Part shown: positions 1-10,227 of the stretch, piece after piece
Layout: each line of letters begins with the position of its first letter
Position numbering within the stretch: position 1 is the stretch's first letter
Assembly (NCBI GenBank): GCA_032164245.1
Contig: JAVMKO010000195.1
Location: 525,477-589,476 of the forward strand
Length of the DNA: 64,000 nucleotides
Direction of reading: 5' to 3'
Origin: Sternotherus odoratus
Taxonomy: Eukaryota; Chordata; Testudines; Kinosternidae
Position numbers and translations under genes: made by a program
The notes under the pieces: model-generated
The model's database searches: none
Seen by the model: only the letters and a program-made list of their open reading frames with translations
Told to the model about the DNA's origin: nothing

Positions 1-1
1 C

Positions 2-691
2 TGCGGCCGCTACCCAGAGGGGGACTGGCCGAGCTTGCCGAGAGGCCACTAACCTGAGGAGCCACCCAGCCTACCCCAAGCAGTTTACCCAGAGGGGGAC
101 TGGCCGAGCTTGCCGAGCGGCCACTATCCTGAGGAGCCACCCAGCCTACCCCAAGCAGTTTACCCAGAGGGGGACTGGCCGAGCTTGCCGAGCGGCCGCT
201 AACCTGAGGAGCCACCCAGCCTACCCCAAGCCGCCTACCCAGAGGGGGACTGGCCGAGCTTGCTGAGCGGCCGCTACCCTGAGGAGCTGCCCAGTCTGCC
301 CCAAGCAGTTTACCCAGAGGGGGACTGGCCAAGCTTGCCGAGCGGCCGCTATCCTGAGGAGCCACCCAGCCTACCCCAAGCCGCCTACCCAGAGGGGGAC
401 TGGCCGAGCTTGCCGAGCGGCTGCTAACCTGAGGAGCCACCCAGGCTACCCCAAGCCGCCTACCCAGAGGGGGACTTGCCAAGCGGCCGCTACCCTGAGG
501 AGCTGCCCAGTCTGCCCCAAGCCGCCTACCCGGAGGCCGAGCCGGACGTACCACCTGCCAGGTATCCAGAGGAGTTGCCGGACCTGCCCCTCGATAGCGA
601 CTCCGAGGAGGCCGTGACCCTAGAGCACTCTGAGGAGCCAGGACTAACCCAGGTACCACTTGAGGGGGAGTTCGGAAGCAGCCCGGGCTGA
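2..691 (+). pseudogene. Degenerate 25-codon tandem repeat, C-terminal coding remnant
   Basis: A 75-bp unit (25 codons, so frame-preserving) is repeated about six times, then shortens into a final open stretch at 476-691 that ends in TGA. In the frame of that stretch each unit reads as an acidic, proline-rich peptide with the recurring pieces YPEGDWPSLPSG and YPEEPPSLPQA. The tyrosine codon TAT/TAC after the SG(H/R) pair has become TAA in several units (for example near 50 and 200), so the upstream part cannot be read through. The last 50 codons are non-repetitive, rich in Glu and Pro. I do not recognise a family. The repeat may be the tail of a retroelement protein or of a lineage-specific host gene; the window edge cuts off its 5' part. 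Confidence 0.55.
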
Positions 692-996
692 GACTCAGAA
701 CCCATGTCAGTGTGTTGCGGTCAGGATCCCCACTGACTGCAGTGGGTCCTTTTTCGCTGCTAGGGCCCCCAGACTGGGGCACAGTGGAGAGGGAGGGCGT
801 TTCCCCCCCCCCCCCGCCACCCTTCTCTGTGGGTGGCAGTCTTCCCCCTCTTCCCCCGCCTCGACCAGACACCAGGGCTTATTGAACTAGTGTTGCTCAG
901 CCCCTACCTCAGGGCCTGAGCCCTGACTCTTGTGTGTGTTTGCTACCCGCCCTGCCCCAGGGCCTGGGCTTATTGAACTGCAAGCTCAGTCTAGGC
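692..996 (+). other. GC-rich tail, possibly LTR-retrotransposon 3' region
   Basis: Directly after the stop of the repeat frame lies GC-rich sequence with C homopolymers (near 806-820) and two similar pieces containing cttattgaact (about 879-895 and 968-984). From memory it resembles the 3' regions of Gypsy-like turtle elements, but no paired LTR is visible in the window, so the class is uncertain. No gene seen. Confidence 0.3.
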
Positions 997-1132
997 CAGG
1001 GGTGTCCAAACTTTTTGGAAAGAGGGCCAGATTTGGTAAGGTGAAGATGTGAGGGCCGACACCCCCCCCCCCCGCTCTCGCTCTCCTTCCCTCGTTGACC
1101 GGTCCGCGGCGATAAAAAGGTTGGGTCCACTG
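997..1132 (+). mobile_element. hAT-type MITE, short and degenerate
   Basis: Begins with caggggtgtccaaacttttt, the typical start of hAT-derived short elements in amniotes, and ends near ggttgggtccactg, a degenerate inverted version. The interior has a C run and the element is only about 136 bp. No convincing 8-bp target duplication was found. Confidence 0.5.
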
Positions 1133-1218
1133 CTATAGATCATTGGTGCAACCAGAGTCCTATAGTGGCACCAGATCTTGTGTACAGGGGGCCATAATGG
1201 GTGTCTACGACCAGGTTA

Positions 1219-1594
1219 TGGATTGCTGATTATGAATATGCCATTGGGATGTGTGTATCAATTTTGTAGTTGAAGTGATGAATATTGGCTCTGGACTGTC
1301 TGTCTTTCCAAATATTGTGCTCTGCGGGGGGGAACATTCCAGAATACTGGGGGTCAGCTTTGCTTGGGCTGCTTGATGGACCATTAAGGACAATCAGCAA
1401 CATAATGGACTCTGGGAGCTTGGAATGCCCCAACCCAGATGAAAAGTCTAGCAAAGAACATGCCAGGCAGCCTGTGCATAATGGCCGCTGCCTGCAAATA
1501 ATGAGTCATACATGGTCATGTGATCTCCCCATGTGACTCCAGAACTCCATGGGGCTGGACTATTCTCAGCAGGAACAAAGAGGTTCTTGCACCT
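1219..1594 (+). mobile_element. Old solo LTR, 5' part (U3), split by ERV-O
   Basis: This stretch joins seamlessly to 21639 once ERV-O and its ACCT duplication are removed, giving an LTR with a TATA-like ctataaat just after the break (near 21647), an AATAAA (near 21926) and a terminal CTGTCACA (ending about 23280). The start at TGGATTGC is approximate. No internal retroviral sequence or second LTR follows, so it looks like a solo LTR. It resembles common turtle ERV LTRs from memory. Confidence 0.55.
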
Positions 1595-3146
1595 TGTTAC
1601 CAAATGTGCCCGTTACTTTGGGGTATGCTCATTTATTCGGGTTACTCTTCTGGGGGAGGAGGGGTGTAGTTCTGTAATTCTATTAATGTGCTGCTTATGT
1701 TACTTGTGTTCATATGGAGCTCTACTCCTTCCTTCTGCAAGTCCCCTCCCAGTGGAGTTATCCTGCTAGGTTCCCCGGGGCTGGGGTCCTCCAGCCCTAG
1801 AACTAGATGCACACACGCACACGCACACGCGCACACACACACACACACACAGCAAGTCAGAGCGGACTGGGTCAATAAGCACTTTCCAGCTGATCCCCTT
1901 ATGTGTCCCTGTGCTCAGTGAGCTGGGTTAAACAGCACTTTCAAGCTGATACCCTTATGTGCTCCTGGTCTCAATGGGCTGAGTTGAGCAGCACTCAGCT
2001 GCCCCCCCTTATGTGCCCCAAGTTGAACATGTCCCTATCCCACTTTTAGAGTAACCAACTCGATGAGCAAACCCCACAGTATCTTTGGGCACCACAGGGA
2101 TCTTTTAGCTGAGGTAAAAGAAGCGTTGCTGAGGAGTAAATGGGGGAAGCTACAGACACAAATGAGTAAAATTCAGAGAGTGAGAGAGAAACAACCAACT
2201 TCACCATAAGGGTTATTTATTGAATAATAATGATAACCATACAAAGAGAGCCTAAACCAGCATAGCATTCATTATTAAAGGGTAATTCCTGAGAGAGAGA
2301 GAGAGAGAAAGAGAGAAAAGGGGATCTCACCACTCCTGCAGCATGAATTAGTCGGGGTTCCCAGGTGATGGTAGCCGCTCAGGGTCCTGAAGGTAGGAGA
2401 CTGGCAGAGCCCCCAGCAGGATCAGTTAGGTGATGATGGAGTGGAACTGGTGCAGAGTTTGGGTCTTAGCATCAGAACACTGACTGGGGCACAGGGAGGG
2501 GGTTTTATAGAGAAAATACAAAGGTTCAAGGGAGAACAAAGATTTGTTTAGGAGTAAACTGGGGATTCAAGGGTTTTCTTTAGGATAGACAATAGGAGCT
2601 GATCACTCTTGGCTATGGGAGGTGTTTTCTTCAGGGAGCTCACAATGTAACCAGGTTGCTTCAGTATTTTGGGATAGCAATCAAAGATCTATTACTAGAA
2701 TTGGTCTGATAATTGCTGAGCTGGGTGTGTACAGGTGTAGGTTCATTAGCATTTGGAGCAGGGATTCCCAGAATGCAGTGCATCCCTGCTTTTTAGGTCC
2801 CAGAGTTCAGTGTGGTTCTCTTTTCTTCATTCTTCATGCTAATTCCTGTCCATCTTTTATGCAGATGAGGCATGGGGAGTGGTCTCAGTTCTCCATTCCT
2901 TATGCTAATCGAGATGTCTTATTCTTGTCACCTTGTCAGGAGGGGTCCAGGCGTGTCTCCCAACACCCTTCATTGTTCTCTGCAGACCTTTTCTCTGATC
3001 AGTTTTGGTTCAAACAGAGACTGGGCGGGGAGTGTCTTTCATGAGACAGGCAGGCTGGATACTGCGCCCTGGTTCCCCAAAAACACAGAGCGGACTGGTA
3101 TCAAACTGTGCCCTGGTTCCCAAAAACACAGAGCTGCCTGGTATCA
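1595..3146 (-). repeat. ERV-O 3' LTR
   Basis: TG...CA ends. On the minus strand a TATA box is at 2503-2509 and a polyadenylation hexamer AATAAA at 2216-2221. A (CA/CGCA) microsatellite lies at about 1807-1852 and a GA run at about 2290-2318. The start of the LTR (plus-strand right end) contains a roughly 45-bp tandem duplication around the motif ccctggttccc (3068-3146). The open frames at 2622-3177 are not supported as genes. Confidence 0.85.
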
Positions 3147-3158
3147 AGTCCCCCCGTT
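3147..3158 (-). promoter_or_regulatory. ERV-O polypurine tract
   Basis: On the minus strand a short G run (six G) ends directly at the LTR start, the position expected for the plus-strand primer of reverse transcription. It is short for a polypurine tract. Confidence 0.5.
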
Positions 3159-3190
3159 GATGGGGTGCTTGCGTTGAGCGAGTATCCCCA

Positions 3191-4389
3191 TCACATTCTT
3201 ACTCCGTGGTACCCAGTCTGATTTTCCATCCATTGCAGTCGCCGGATCAGTTTTGGTATCCAACAAACAAGCAGAATCAGACCAATTGCTAGTATAATTT
3301 GGAAACCAATGATCACCACAATGGGGTGAAGCATGATATTTAAAAACCTGTTGCACTGGGGCTCCACCCAAGCAAAGTCTCCCACCAAGAATGATGGCCT
3401 ATGTTTTTAACTGGCTACAAGCCTAGAGATCTCCTGGTTGTGGGGCTGAATCTCGAGTTTGCCATTTTCCCCCAGAGTTTGGAGTTTTTGCAGCTCAGCT
3501 TGTAAAGAGGGATGAGCTAGCAGTCCCTTAATGGCAGTGAGACCCAATCCCAGTGAAATGGGGGAAACATCCTTGTAGAGCTCAGGATAGGCATTTAAAT
3601 GCTGTACAGTCCATATAGGCACGGTAAACTTAATATCACAACTAACAATGGTGGTTACATTACAGAAACAGCGATTAATGTAAGGTACCATGGGTTGGAC
3701 CCAATGTCCATTAATCAATACAATATTACATTTTGTTCTCACACACCCACATGCTTTACCAATATAAACAATAACAGACCCCTCTTCCTGGATAACATTG
3801 AAGGAACAGTGAGACTTATTCCCAGGTTACCCATTCATCCCAATCCTTATGGCTAGTTTCAATCAAGGTAGCACATGTACAATGTGAGAGAGATTCATGC
3901 CCTCTAAGTGGATTTGAACCTCCTTCAGAGAAGTCTGAGGTTGAAAAACCAAACGTTCTTGTTGATTTAATCCCAACACATGGAGTCCTGAAATTAGGGC
4001 TCTTAAATGTCAGAGGGGAGCAAGATTTTTGATCAGAGGCAGTTGCAGTTCCTCTCCGGGTACCGAAGGTGTCTGAGTTCCAGTGAAAATGATGACACAG
4101 GGCATGCTTGTTCCCCAAACAGCAGAGGAAACCAGGCCTTCCCTGCACCTTTCACCACCCAGGAGACTAGCAGTGGGTGTGTTTGTTCCGTTCAAACTGG
4201 TAGTGATGATGCAGGGCCGAGGGGGTGGTTCCCATTCCCATAGAATCCCTGCATGTGGCAAAGCAATTTTACTTCCTGGGCTCCAGCTGGCGAGCACCTC
4301 CAGAGGCTCATCCGAGGGATCACAGGGACAGCATAGAGCCTGGACAGCATCAGACTCCAGACACTTATGAACAGCAGGGTGCTGGTGCA
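3191..4389 (-). pseudogene. ERV-O Env-like region, interrupted
   Basis: Minus-strand frames cover 4390-4010 (126 codons), 3742-3407 (111 codons) and 3388-3191 (65 codons). The last two are in the same frame, separated by a TAA at 3407-3409. The final piece has a hydrophobic span of about 23 residues (3240-3310 region) followed by a basic tail, as in a retroviral transmembrane subunit. The upstream frames are rich in Cys and Trp with several N-x-S/T sites. A heptad-like stretch precedes the membrane span. I see neither a CX6CC motif nor the usual immunosuppressive-domain signature, so the Env class is unclear. Position between a splice acceptor and the polypurine tract supports env. Several stops make it non-functional as a single chain. 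Confidence 0.5.
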
Positions 4390-4929
4390 TGTTGCAAAAA
4401 TCTGTTCTTTCCTTGGAGGCCTCTCCAATTCACCTCAAAGGACAGGCAAAAGACACAAGGAAATCCTGAACAAAAAGGGGTTTATTTGTGCACAAACAGG
4501 GGTTCAGGGGAATACAACTCCAAAGCCTGAAAGCCCACTGACACAGGGTGGGCAAAACATATATACAGGATACAAATATGTAAGCAACCAATAACATTCA
4601 AGATAGTCACAGCTACATGCAGCCAATAATCATATGCCACATACATGCTTGTATACAGATTCAAACATCACTATGGCTACCAGCCGTTAGTTCCCGCTCT
4701 TTCTGTAACACAAGCATGAGAGACATTGTTACAAGGTAAGGCATGAGCTGCTAGGCCTACGTGCAAGCTCAGCCTCTGATTATGGCTACATGTCCACCCA
4801 GCTGACAGACTCCATTTTAAAACAAAACTCCATTTTGCCTTACATATTTTACAACTATTAACCCCGCAGTTACCACATGTTACACAATACCCAGTAATCA
4901 ATAAATACCATTTTCACATTTGTACTACA
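4390..4929 (-). repeat. ERV-R 3' LTR
   Basis: 540 bp, TGTTGC...CTACA on the plus strand. On the minus strand TATATA is at 4560-4565 and AATAAA at 4481-4486, giving a plausible promoter and polyadenylation site about 75 bp apart. Identical by eye to 8531-9070. Confidence 0.9.
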
Positions 4930-4942
4930 ATCCCTCCTCTTA
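4930..4942 (-). promoter_or_regulatory. ERV-R polypurine tract
   Basis: On the minus strand the sequence taagaggagggat abuts the LTR, a typical gammaretroviral plus-strand primer. Confidence 0.7.
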
Positions 4943-6099
4943 AAAGATACTTTCTTCTACATTTTACATCCTATCTCCTACAAGGCAGGGAAGTACCACC
5001 CATCAAAGGTACAATGATTACTGTAACAAGACCACAATCCCAGAAATACAATGACAATTAAACAGATTACCCCACTCTTAATCAGTGATTCAATCCCTTA
5101 CTTACATAAGGAAGCCAGGACCACAAGGACTCCCACCAATCAATGGGTAGGTAGCCAGCAAATTGATTCCCAACCAAAGCCAATTCCCTATACCCAATAA
5201 GTCCCACTGACAAATTTAAATTGGGTCCAAATTTGGCCATCTAGGCCCAGGTCCTTGATTCCTGTAATGGGGCAACCTTTATTGTCAGCAAACACAATAA
5301 TCCTGTCTTATTAACAATCGTAGGATACCCAGAGGTAGACACCCCTACCCTGGTCCATTCCTAGGTCATGTTAATCACAGACAGTGGTTTTCTTATATCT
5401 GCTCCCCTGTTTTGGTTCCACTGGAATCTGGGTGAAAGATATCCAGGGGAGGCAAAACCATACAATTACAAGCTCAACAATCTATACAAAACCATCCAGT
5501 CCATACACAATCAACTTAAGTCCAAGTCCCTTCAACAAATCTCAGTCCATACAAAGTCCACTTGAGTCCAATTCCTGAGAGAGACAAACCAGTCCACTGC
5601 TCAGTCCAGTTCTCTCTCAGAGAAATGTGTCTCTTGACACGCAGGCAGCCCTCTGTCAGCAGAATGTATCTCTTGACACGCAGACAACCCTCCGTCAGCA
5701 GCACCTGGAACGGATCCTCCAGCCTCTTCCTTCCACCTCTGGATCAGGACCTGGGATGAGGACGTCCAAGGACATGCTTCTGGCAAGGCACAGCAAACCT
5801 GCAGAGAAAACAAACTACACGGCAGTACCATATTCTTTCAACTTAGCAGTGTTTTGTTTTTTCCACCCCGCTAACAAGATCCTGCCAGTGTCTAAGAGAG
5901 ACATCTCAAACATTAACTCAAAAGGAGAACCTCTTGTCAGTCCACATGACTGAACATCTAGATCTCCTTCCCAACAACAATCCATAAAAACAAGCAGCTT
6001 TTAGCTATCCCTGTGCAGTAAAATGGAGGAGAAAGTATCCTTTTAAATCCAACACAGAACTTCTCCTTCAGCACATACACCAGGGCCTACACCTAAACC
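4943..6099 (-). other. ERV-R 3' internal region, no gene
   Basis: No retroviral domain in any frame. The 5624-5705 segment holds two similar copies of about 46 bp containing cttgacacgcag and ctc(t/c)gtcagcag. This stretch occupies the place of pol and env. Confidence 0.6.
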
Positions 6100-6330
6100 C
6101 AGCAAATGCTCCAAAGCCTAGCAAATGCTCTACAAGACCAACAAATCCTCACAAAACCAGCAAATGCTTCAAAAGACCAGCAAATGCTCACAACCCAGCA
6201 AATCCATGCTCACAGACCAGCAAATGCCTCCACAGAATCAGCAATGCCTCCACAGAATCAGCAAATGCCTCCACAGAATCAGCAATGCTTCACAAACCCT
6301 AGCAAATCCTCACAAAACCATACACCAATC
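6100..6330 (-). repeat. Degenerate short tandem repeats in ERV-R
   Basis: A dozen or so imperfect copies of a 20-25 bp motif around agcaaatgc(t/c)tc(c/a)a(c/a)a, with the cleanest copies at 6220-6290 (cctccacagaatcagca). The frames through it are Gln-rich low-complexity artefacts. It lies downstream of the gag remnant on the provirus strand. Confidence 0.7.
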
Positions 6331-6715
6331 TACACATGGGGCCATCTGCTAGTCTGAACTCTGCCTTCCCAGCAGCTACACCACCATGAGCTTATCACAA
6401 AGACTAGCAATACTTTACAAAACCCAACACATGCTTCCACAAAGCCACCAAGTGCTTCACAACACCCAAATCACATGTCCTAATCCAAGTCCTACTTTTC
6501 CAACTGCATTTGACATCCACAAATGAAACCTAAAATCCTATCACCATAGCACCTCTACAAAGCAGTCAGACAGGCAGGTAAAGCCACACAGACATACCCT
6601 AGTACATTACTCCAAATCTAGAGGCTCACATCTCTCTGCCTCTCATAAGTCTCACCAGACTCTACACCTCTCACTGTCACAGACTCTGAACCTTACTCCT
6701 GGTCACAGGACCTTC

Positions 6716-7183
6716 CTATCCTGGACACTTAGGTGACCCTTCCTCCCTGAAGGTGATATCAGGGGCTACAGCAGATCTTAATTCTGCTCTGTGATCAGGC
6801 AATGAGGGGCTCTCAGAGTTAACTAAAACAGGCACCTCCTGCCCACAATCTCTAGCCCTCATCTGCCGGCACATTTTAACAGCGAATTTCATGAACCAGG
6901 GTGGCCGGTCCTGGCAAATCGCCAACCAACGATCAATATAGGGGAACTGATCCCACAGTCCATCCCTCTGCACCCTACTGTGCACCAATCTTACCAGTTC
7001 CACATCAAAGGAAGCACCTTCAGGCCATCCCAGGCCAAACCTAGTCCACCTTAGCTGACAGAACTTCGTCAAGTCCTCTCTAATCAGCTTCACCACACAG
7101 GTACCTCTAAACTGGCCAAAATTCTTCTGCATGCAATCCAAAGGAACCCCGGAGCTATCGGACTGGGAGCGACCCGTACCCAT
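6716..7183 (-). pseudogene. gag: ERV-R Gag matrix domain (truncated gag)
   Basis: 155 codons from ATG at 7183 to TAG at 6716. It starts MGTG with Ser at position 6, a myristoylation-type N terminus. The first 115 residues have the gammaretroviral matrix pattern: an FCQLRWTRFGLGWP segment near residues 41-54, then a DQFPYIDRW and a PPWF piece near residues 78-95. The chain ends about 55 residues beyond the matrix fold, before any late domain, capsid or zinc knuckle. A full gammaretroviral Gag is about 500-600 residues, so only a quarter remains. A matrix-only product could still bind membrane; whether it is made is unknown. The upstream leader is long (about 1.3 kb). Confidence 0.75.
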
Positions 7184-7374
7184 GTTCCCCTTCCAGCTAT
7201 CTAGTCAACCAGCAATACACTCCCTCGGGCCCCCAGCTCGCAGAAACTGCCGCAGCCTTCGTTTCCCGATCGAGTTCCTGACCAAATGACCAAGGACTCT
7301 CAGGAGAGTCTACATCCGATCATCAACTTCCTCCTGAGTCCCGGAGATTAAAATCACTAGACCAAATGACCAAT

Positions 7375-7975
7375 GCCTTAGGAACAGCAAACAAGGCCTC
7401 GATCAAGCTATCCGCGACCAAATAACCTCCACCTGCGGCCTCGATCAAGCTATCAGAAAACCAAGAGACCAAATGACCCAATGACCAGTGAGACACCGGT
7501 CACACACAATCAAACGCCTCCCTGTGACTACTGGTACCCCAGGCAGAGCTAAAGAGCCCCGCCGTGCAATCCTGAGGGTCTGTGCTCACACCACGTAACA
7601 CAGACAACTAGTTCTGGGTTATCCTTCCTGATAGGAGCCACGCTTCAAACACCAGGTGGTGGAGTACCTTAGTAACATCCACCCTGTGATGCCTCACGGC
7701 CACCACTGAGAACTATGGTTATCCCGAATACTGACTCCGTACCCGGTTCCTCTCTGTCCCTTCTGTCTATGCCTTAGGACCAACAAACAAGGCCAAACAA
7801 GACGATAGACTGTCTATGCCTTAGGACCAACAAACAAGGCGATAGACCTCAGTGCCTTAGGAACAAGTCAAACAAGGCACTAAACTCCGTTCCCCCGGAA
7901 CCCCGGCACAGGAACTCGTCCCTCTGACCAAATAACCAATGCCTTAGGACCAAGTAAACAAGGCCAAACAAGGCC
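7375..7975 (-). promoter_or_regulatory. ERV-R leader: array of similar stem-loops
   Basis: Between primer site and gag the motif gccttagga(c/a)caa...aaacaaggc occurs at 7375-7397, 7771-7792, 7818-7840, 7854-7878 and 7941-7963. Each copy can fold: GCCTT pairs with AAGGC around a 13-15 nt loop. In two copies the stem is longer with different flanks that still pair: gtctat with atagac (7812-7847) and gt with ac (7852-7880). The repeated, covarying fold in a retroviral leader suggests an RNA element for packaging, dimerisation or translation. Function is inference. Confidence 0.55.
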
Positions 7976-8510
7976 TCGATTAAGGTATCAGTAAGGGACC
8001 TCGGAGCACCCACTCTGTACCCGGTCCCTATAAAAGGAACCCCAGAGCTCTCCCCTCCTCGGGGATAGGGACTGGTACCCTAGTTTAGCAAAAACACAAT
8101 ACTCACACCTTTGCCTCAGACAGGTGGACCAGTGAATCGAGCTGCAGGAATCTTTCACCTTCTCCGGGTGCCTGGATGCAGACGTCTCCTAGCCTGTAGA
8201 GCAGCGATTCTGCAGTCGTCAGCTCGCGTCCAGACCCTCGGCCTCTAGCGGTGGAGATCTTGGAAGGAGCCACTAATCAGCTTTCTCACTCGAGGCCCCA
8301 AGCCTCAGTCCAAAAATCCAAAACCAAAAATCCGCGGTCTTCTCTCTTCTTTCAGGAACCTTGGCTTTGCCTGATTTAAAGGAGCTTGCCTTTAACCTCT
8401 CAGGTATTTCCACAGCTGAACCAAGATTTAGGGACAGGCAGAATAGTTGCCTGGTGGCCACTTCCCCTCCTCTAGTTCATCCGTGCCAATCCCGAGGTGG
8501 TCCAAGGGAT
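7976..8510 (-). other. ERV-R 5' leader, first part
   Basis: Untranslated leader between the primer binding site and the stem-loop array. No conserved frame seen. Confidence 0.6.
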
Positions 8511-8528
8511 CTCCTGGCTGGCTCGCCA
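8511..8528 (-). promoter_or_regulatory. ERV-R primer binding site, tRNA-Arg type
   Basis: On the minus strand TGGCGAGCCAGCCAGGAG begins two bases after the 5' LTR. Its complement is the 3' end, with CCA, of vertebrate tRNA-Arg (ACG type) as I remember it. Arg-primed proviruses are named ERV-R. Confidence 0.8.
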
Positions 8529-8530
8529 AT

Positions 8531-9070
8531 TGTTGCAAAAATCTGTTCTTTCCTTGGAGGCCTCTCCAATTCACCTCAAAGGACAGGCAAAAGACACAAG
8601 GAAATCCTGAACAAAAAGGGGTTTATTTGTGCACAAACAGGGGTTCAGGGGAATACAACTCCAAAGCCTGAAAGCCCACTGACACAGGGTGGGCAAAACA
8701 TATATACAGGATACAAATATGTAAGCAACCAATAACATTCAAGATAGTCACAGCTACATGCAGCCAATAATCATATGCCACATACATGCTTGTATACAGA
8801 TTCAAACATCACTATGGCTACCAGCCGTTAGTTCCCGCTCTTTCTGTAACACAAGCATGAGAGACATTGTTACAAGGTAAGGCATGAGCTGCTAGGCCTA
8901 CGTGCAAGCTCAGCCTCTGATTATGGCTACATGTCCACCCAGCTGACAGACTCCATTTTAAAACAAAACTCCATTTTGCCTTACATATTTTACAACTATT
9001 AACCCCGCAGTTACCACATGTTACACAATACCCAGTAATCAATAAATACCATTTTCACATTTGTACTACA
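8531..9070 (-). repeat. ERV-R 5' LTR
   Basis: Second copy of the 540-bp LTR; TATATA at 8701-8706 and AATAAA at 8622-8627 on the minus strand. This copy would drive the provirus. Confidence 0.9.
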
Positions 9071-9163
9071 TGCACCAGTGGGATGTCATGGCTCGTGTAC
9101 AGGACCTGTGAGGTGGCAGAGAAAAGAGAGAGAAACTTCCCACGCTCCCCCCGTATATACTGG
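9071..9163 (-). other. ERV-O sliver between two proviruses, with env splice acceptor
   Basis: 93 bp of ERV-O left between the two guests. On the minus strand it contains a long pyrimidine tract followed by CACCTCACAG (AG at 9107-9106), a strong splice-acceptor-like signal just upstream of the Env-like frames. This fits the acceptor for a subgenomic env mRNA. Confidence 0.6.
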
Positions 9164-9720
9164 TGTAGCGGGATGTTCGCTAGGCTATTGAGGGAGACCA
9201 GTAATAAAGTTCAAGGAGACCAATGAGGCTCAAAACAAAACGTGTTTATTCGGCCGAGGTGGCAGCCGCCCAAAAGCGTGAAGAAACTGCCACACCAACC
9301 ACGCTTAACTTACAGTTTTATAGTCTTGGTTAACTACGCAGTTTCTATATGTGGTACATGATTGGCTATCCCATATTGCTAGGCAGATTTAGACTACTCA
9401 CGTGGAGCAGGCACGTGGTAGGAACAGCGTGATTGGACAGAATTTCGCGCCCTTTTTGCAGGATTGTTGCATTGCTTGTGCACAGAACATGCAATAGCAG
9501 CATATTACTTTGATGAGGTAGTGATTGTACAAATGTGCAAAAACCAATTGTTACATGATTGATTTAAAACATTTTCATAACCTTATTAAAATAAACATTA
9601 ACATTAAACAATTTATAATAACTATAACTATCTATTATTTTCCTTAATGGAGATCTTATATTTTGATCTTTACATATCTGCATCAACATTTATCATTATT
9701 TGCTTTCTTCAACCCTCACA
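9164..9720 (-). repeat. ERV-P 3' LTR
   Basis: 557 bp. On the minus strand TATAAAA at 9316-9322 and AATAAA at 9245-9250. Identical by eye to 16101-16657. Confidence 0.95.
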
Positions 9721-9735
9721 TTCCCTCCTTTTTCT
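9721..9735 (-). promoter_or_regulatory. ERV-P polypurine tract
   Basis: On the minus strand agaaaaaggagggaa runs directly into the LTR. Confidence 0.85.
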
Positions 9736-10227
9736 TGTTGCTAGTTATTGCAAACTAGCAACACTCTAAACATTATTTTTACCAGTTGTTGGTAATCTTG
9801 AAATATTAACATTATTTTTTTGGATTATAACAGATTACAGGATCTAAACTACTTTTCAGACATACAGAACATATAAGATTATGATAAGATTGAACAGGAG
9901 AACAAAAATATTAAAAATAGTATATTTTACACACATTAAACAAACCCACCCCTGCCCCTTTTCCTGAGAAACATTACAGTAACATTTGGGGCAACAGGTG
10001 AATAGGATTTTTTAAGGAATATATTATAATAAATGTTCATACAGTAGAGCAGGTTTTCAGAGTGGTGCTTGGTCACCTGACTCACAAGAGGTAGGTTGAA
10101 CATCTTGCTGGATAGGTGGCTGGGCTGGTTTGCGGAAGACGATTTGCAGAGGGTTGGAGCTTTTCACAGAGACCTGCCAGTTGGGTGGAGGCGATGTGTG
10201 ATCAGACTTGACACGGGTATAATGGAT
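9736..10227 (-). other. ERV-P 3' region: integrase tail beyond a stop, then env-less spacer
   Basis: From 10227 to 10057 the integrase frame stays open for 57 codons after the TGA at 10228-10230, ending at TGA 10057-10059. The remaining 320 bp are AT-rich with no open frame and no env domain before the polypurine tract. Gammaretroviral env would need about 2 kb, so env is deleted. Confidence 0.8.

Larger units (their letters stand above)
4390..9070 (-). mobile_element. ERV-R: nested non-autonomous gammaretrovirus-like provirus
   Basis: Two 540-bp LTRs (4390-4929, 8531-9070) that look identical base for base, TG...CA, with exact 4-bp target duplication TGCA at 4386-4389 and 9071-9074. The primer binding site matches a tRNA-Arg 3' end, and a polypurine tract lies next to the 3' LTR. 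On the minus strand the only coding remnant is a Gag matrix domain (7183-6716). There is no capsid, protease, RT, integrase or Env. The remaining 1.8 kb consists of non-coding, partly repetitive sequence. Identical LTRs mean a very recent insertion, so the element was mobilised in trans even though it lacks pol. Confidence 0.9.

Noticed and set aside
2622..3177. Frames of 140 and 101 codons inside the ERV-O LTR
   Set aside because: They are repeated in the other LTR only as passengers, lie antisense to the provirus and match no family.
8511..8530. tRNA gene fragment
   Set aside because: Only the 3' 18 nt of a tRNA-Arg match, exactly at the retroviral primer position.
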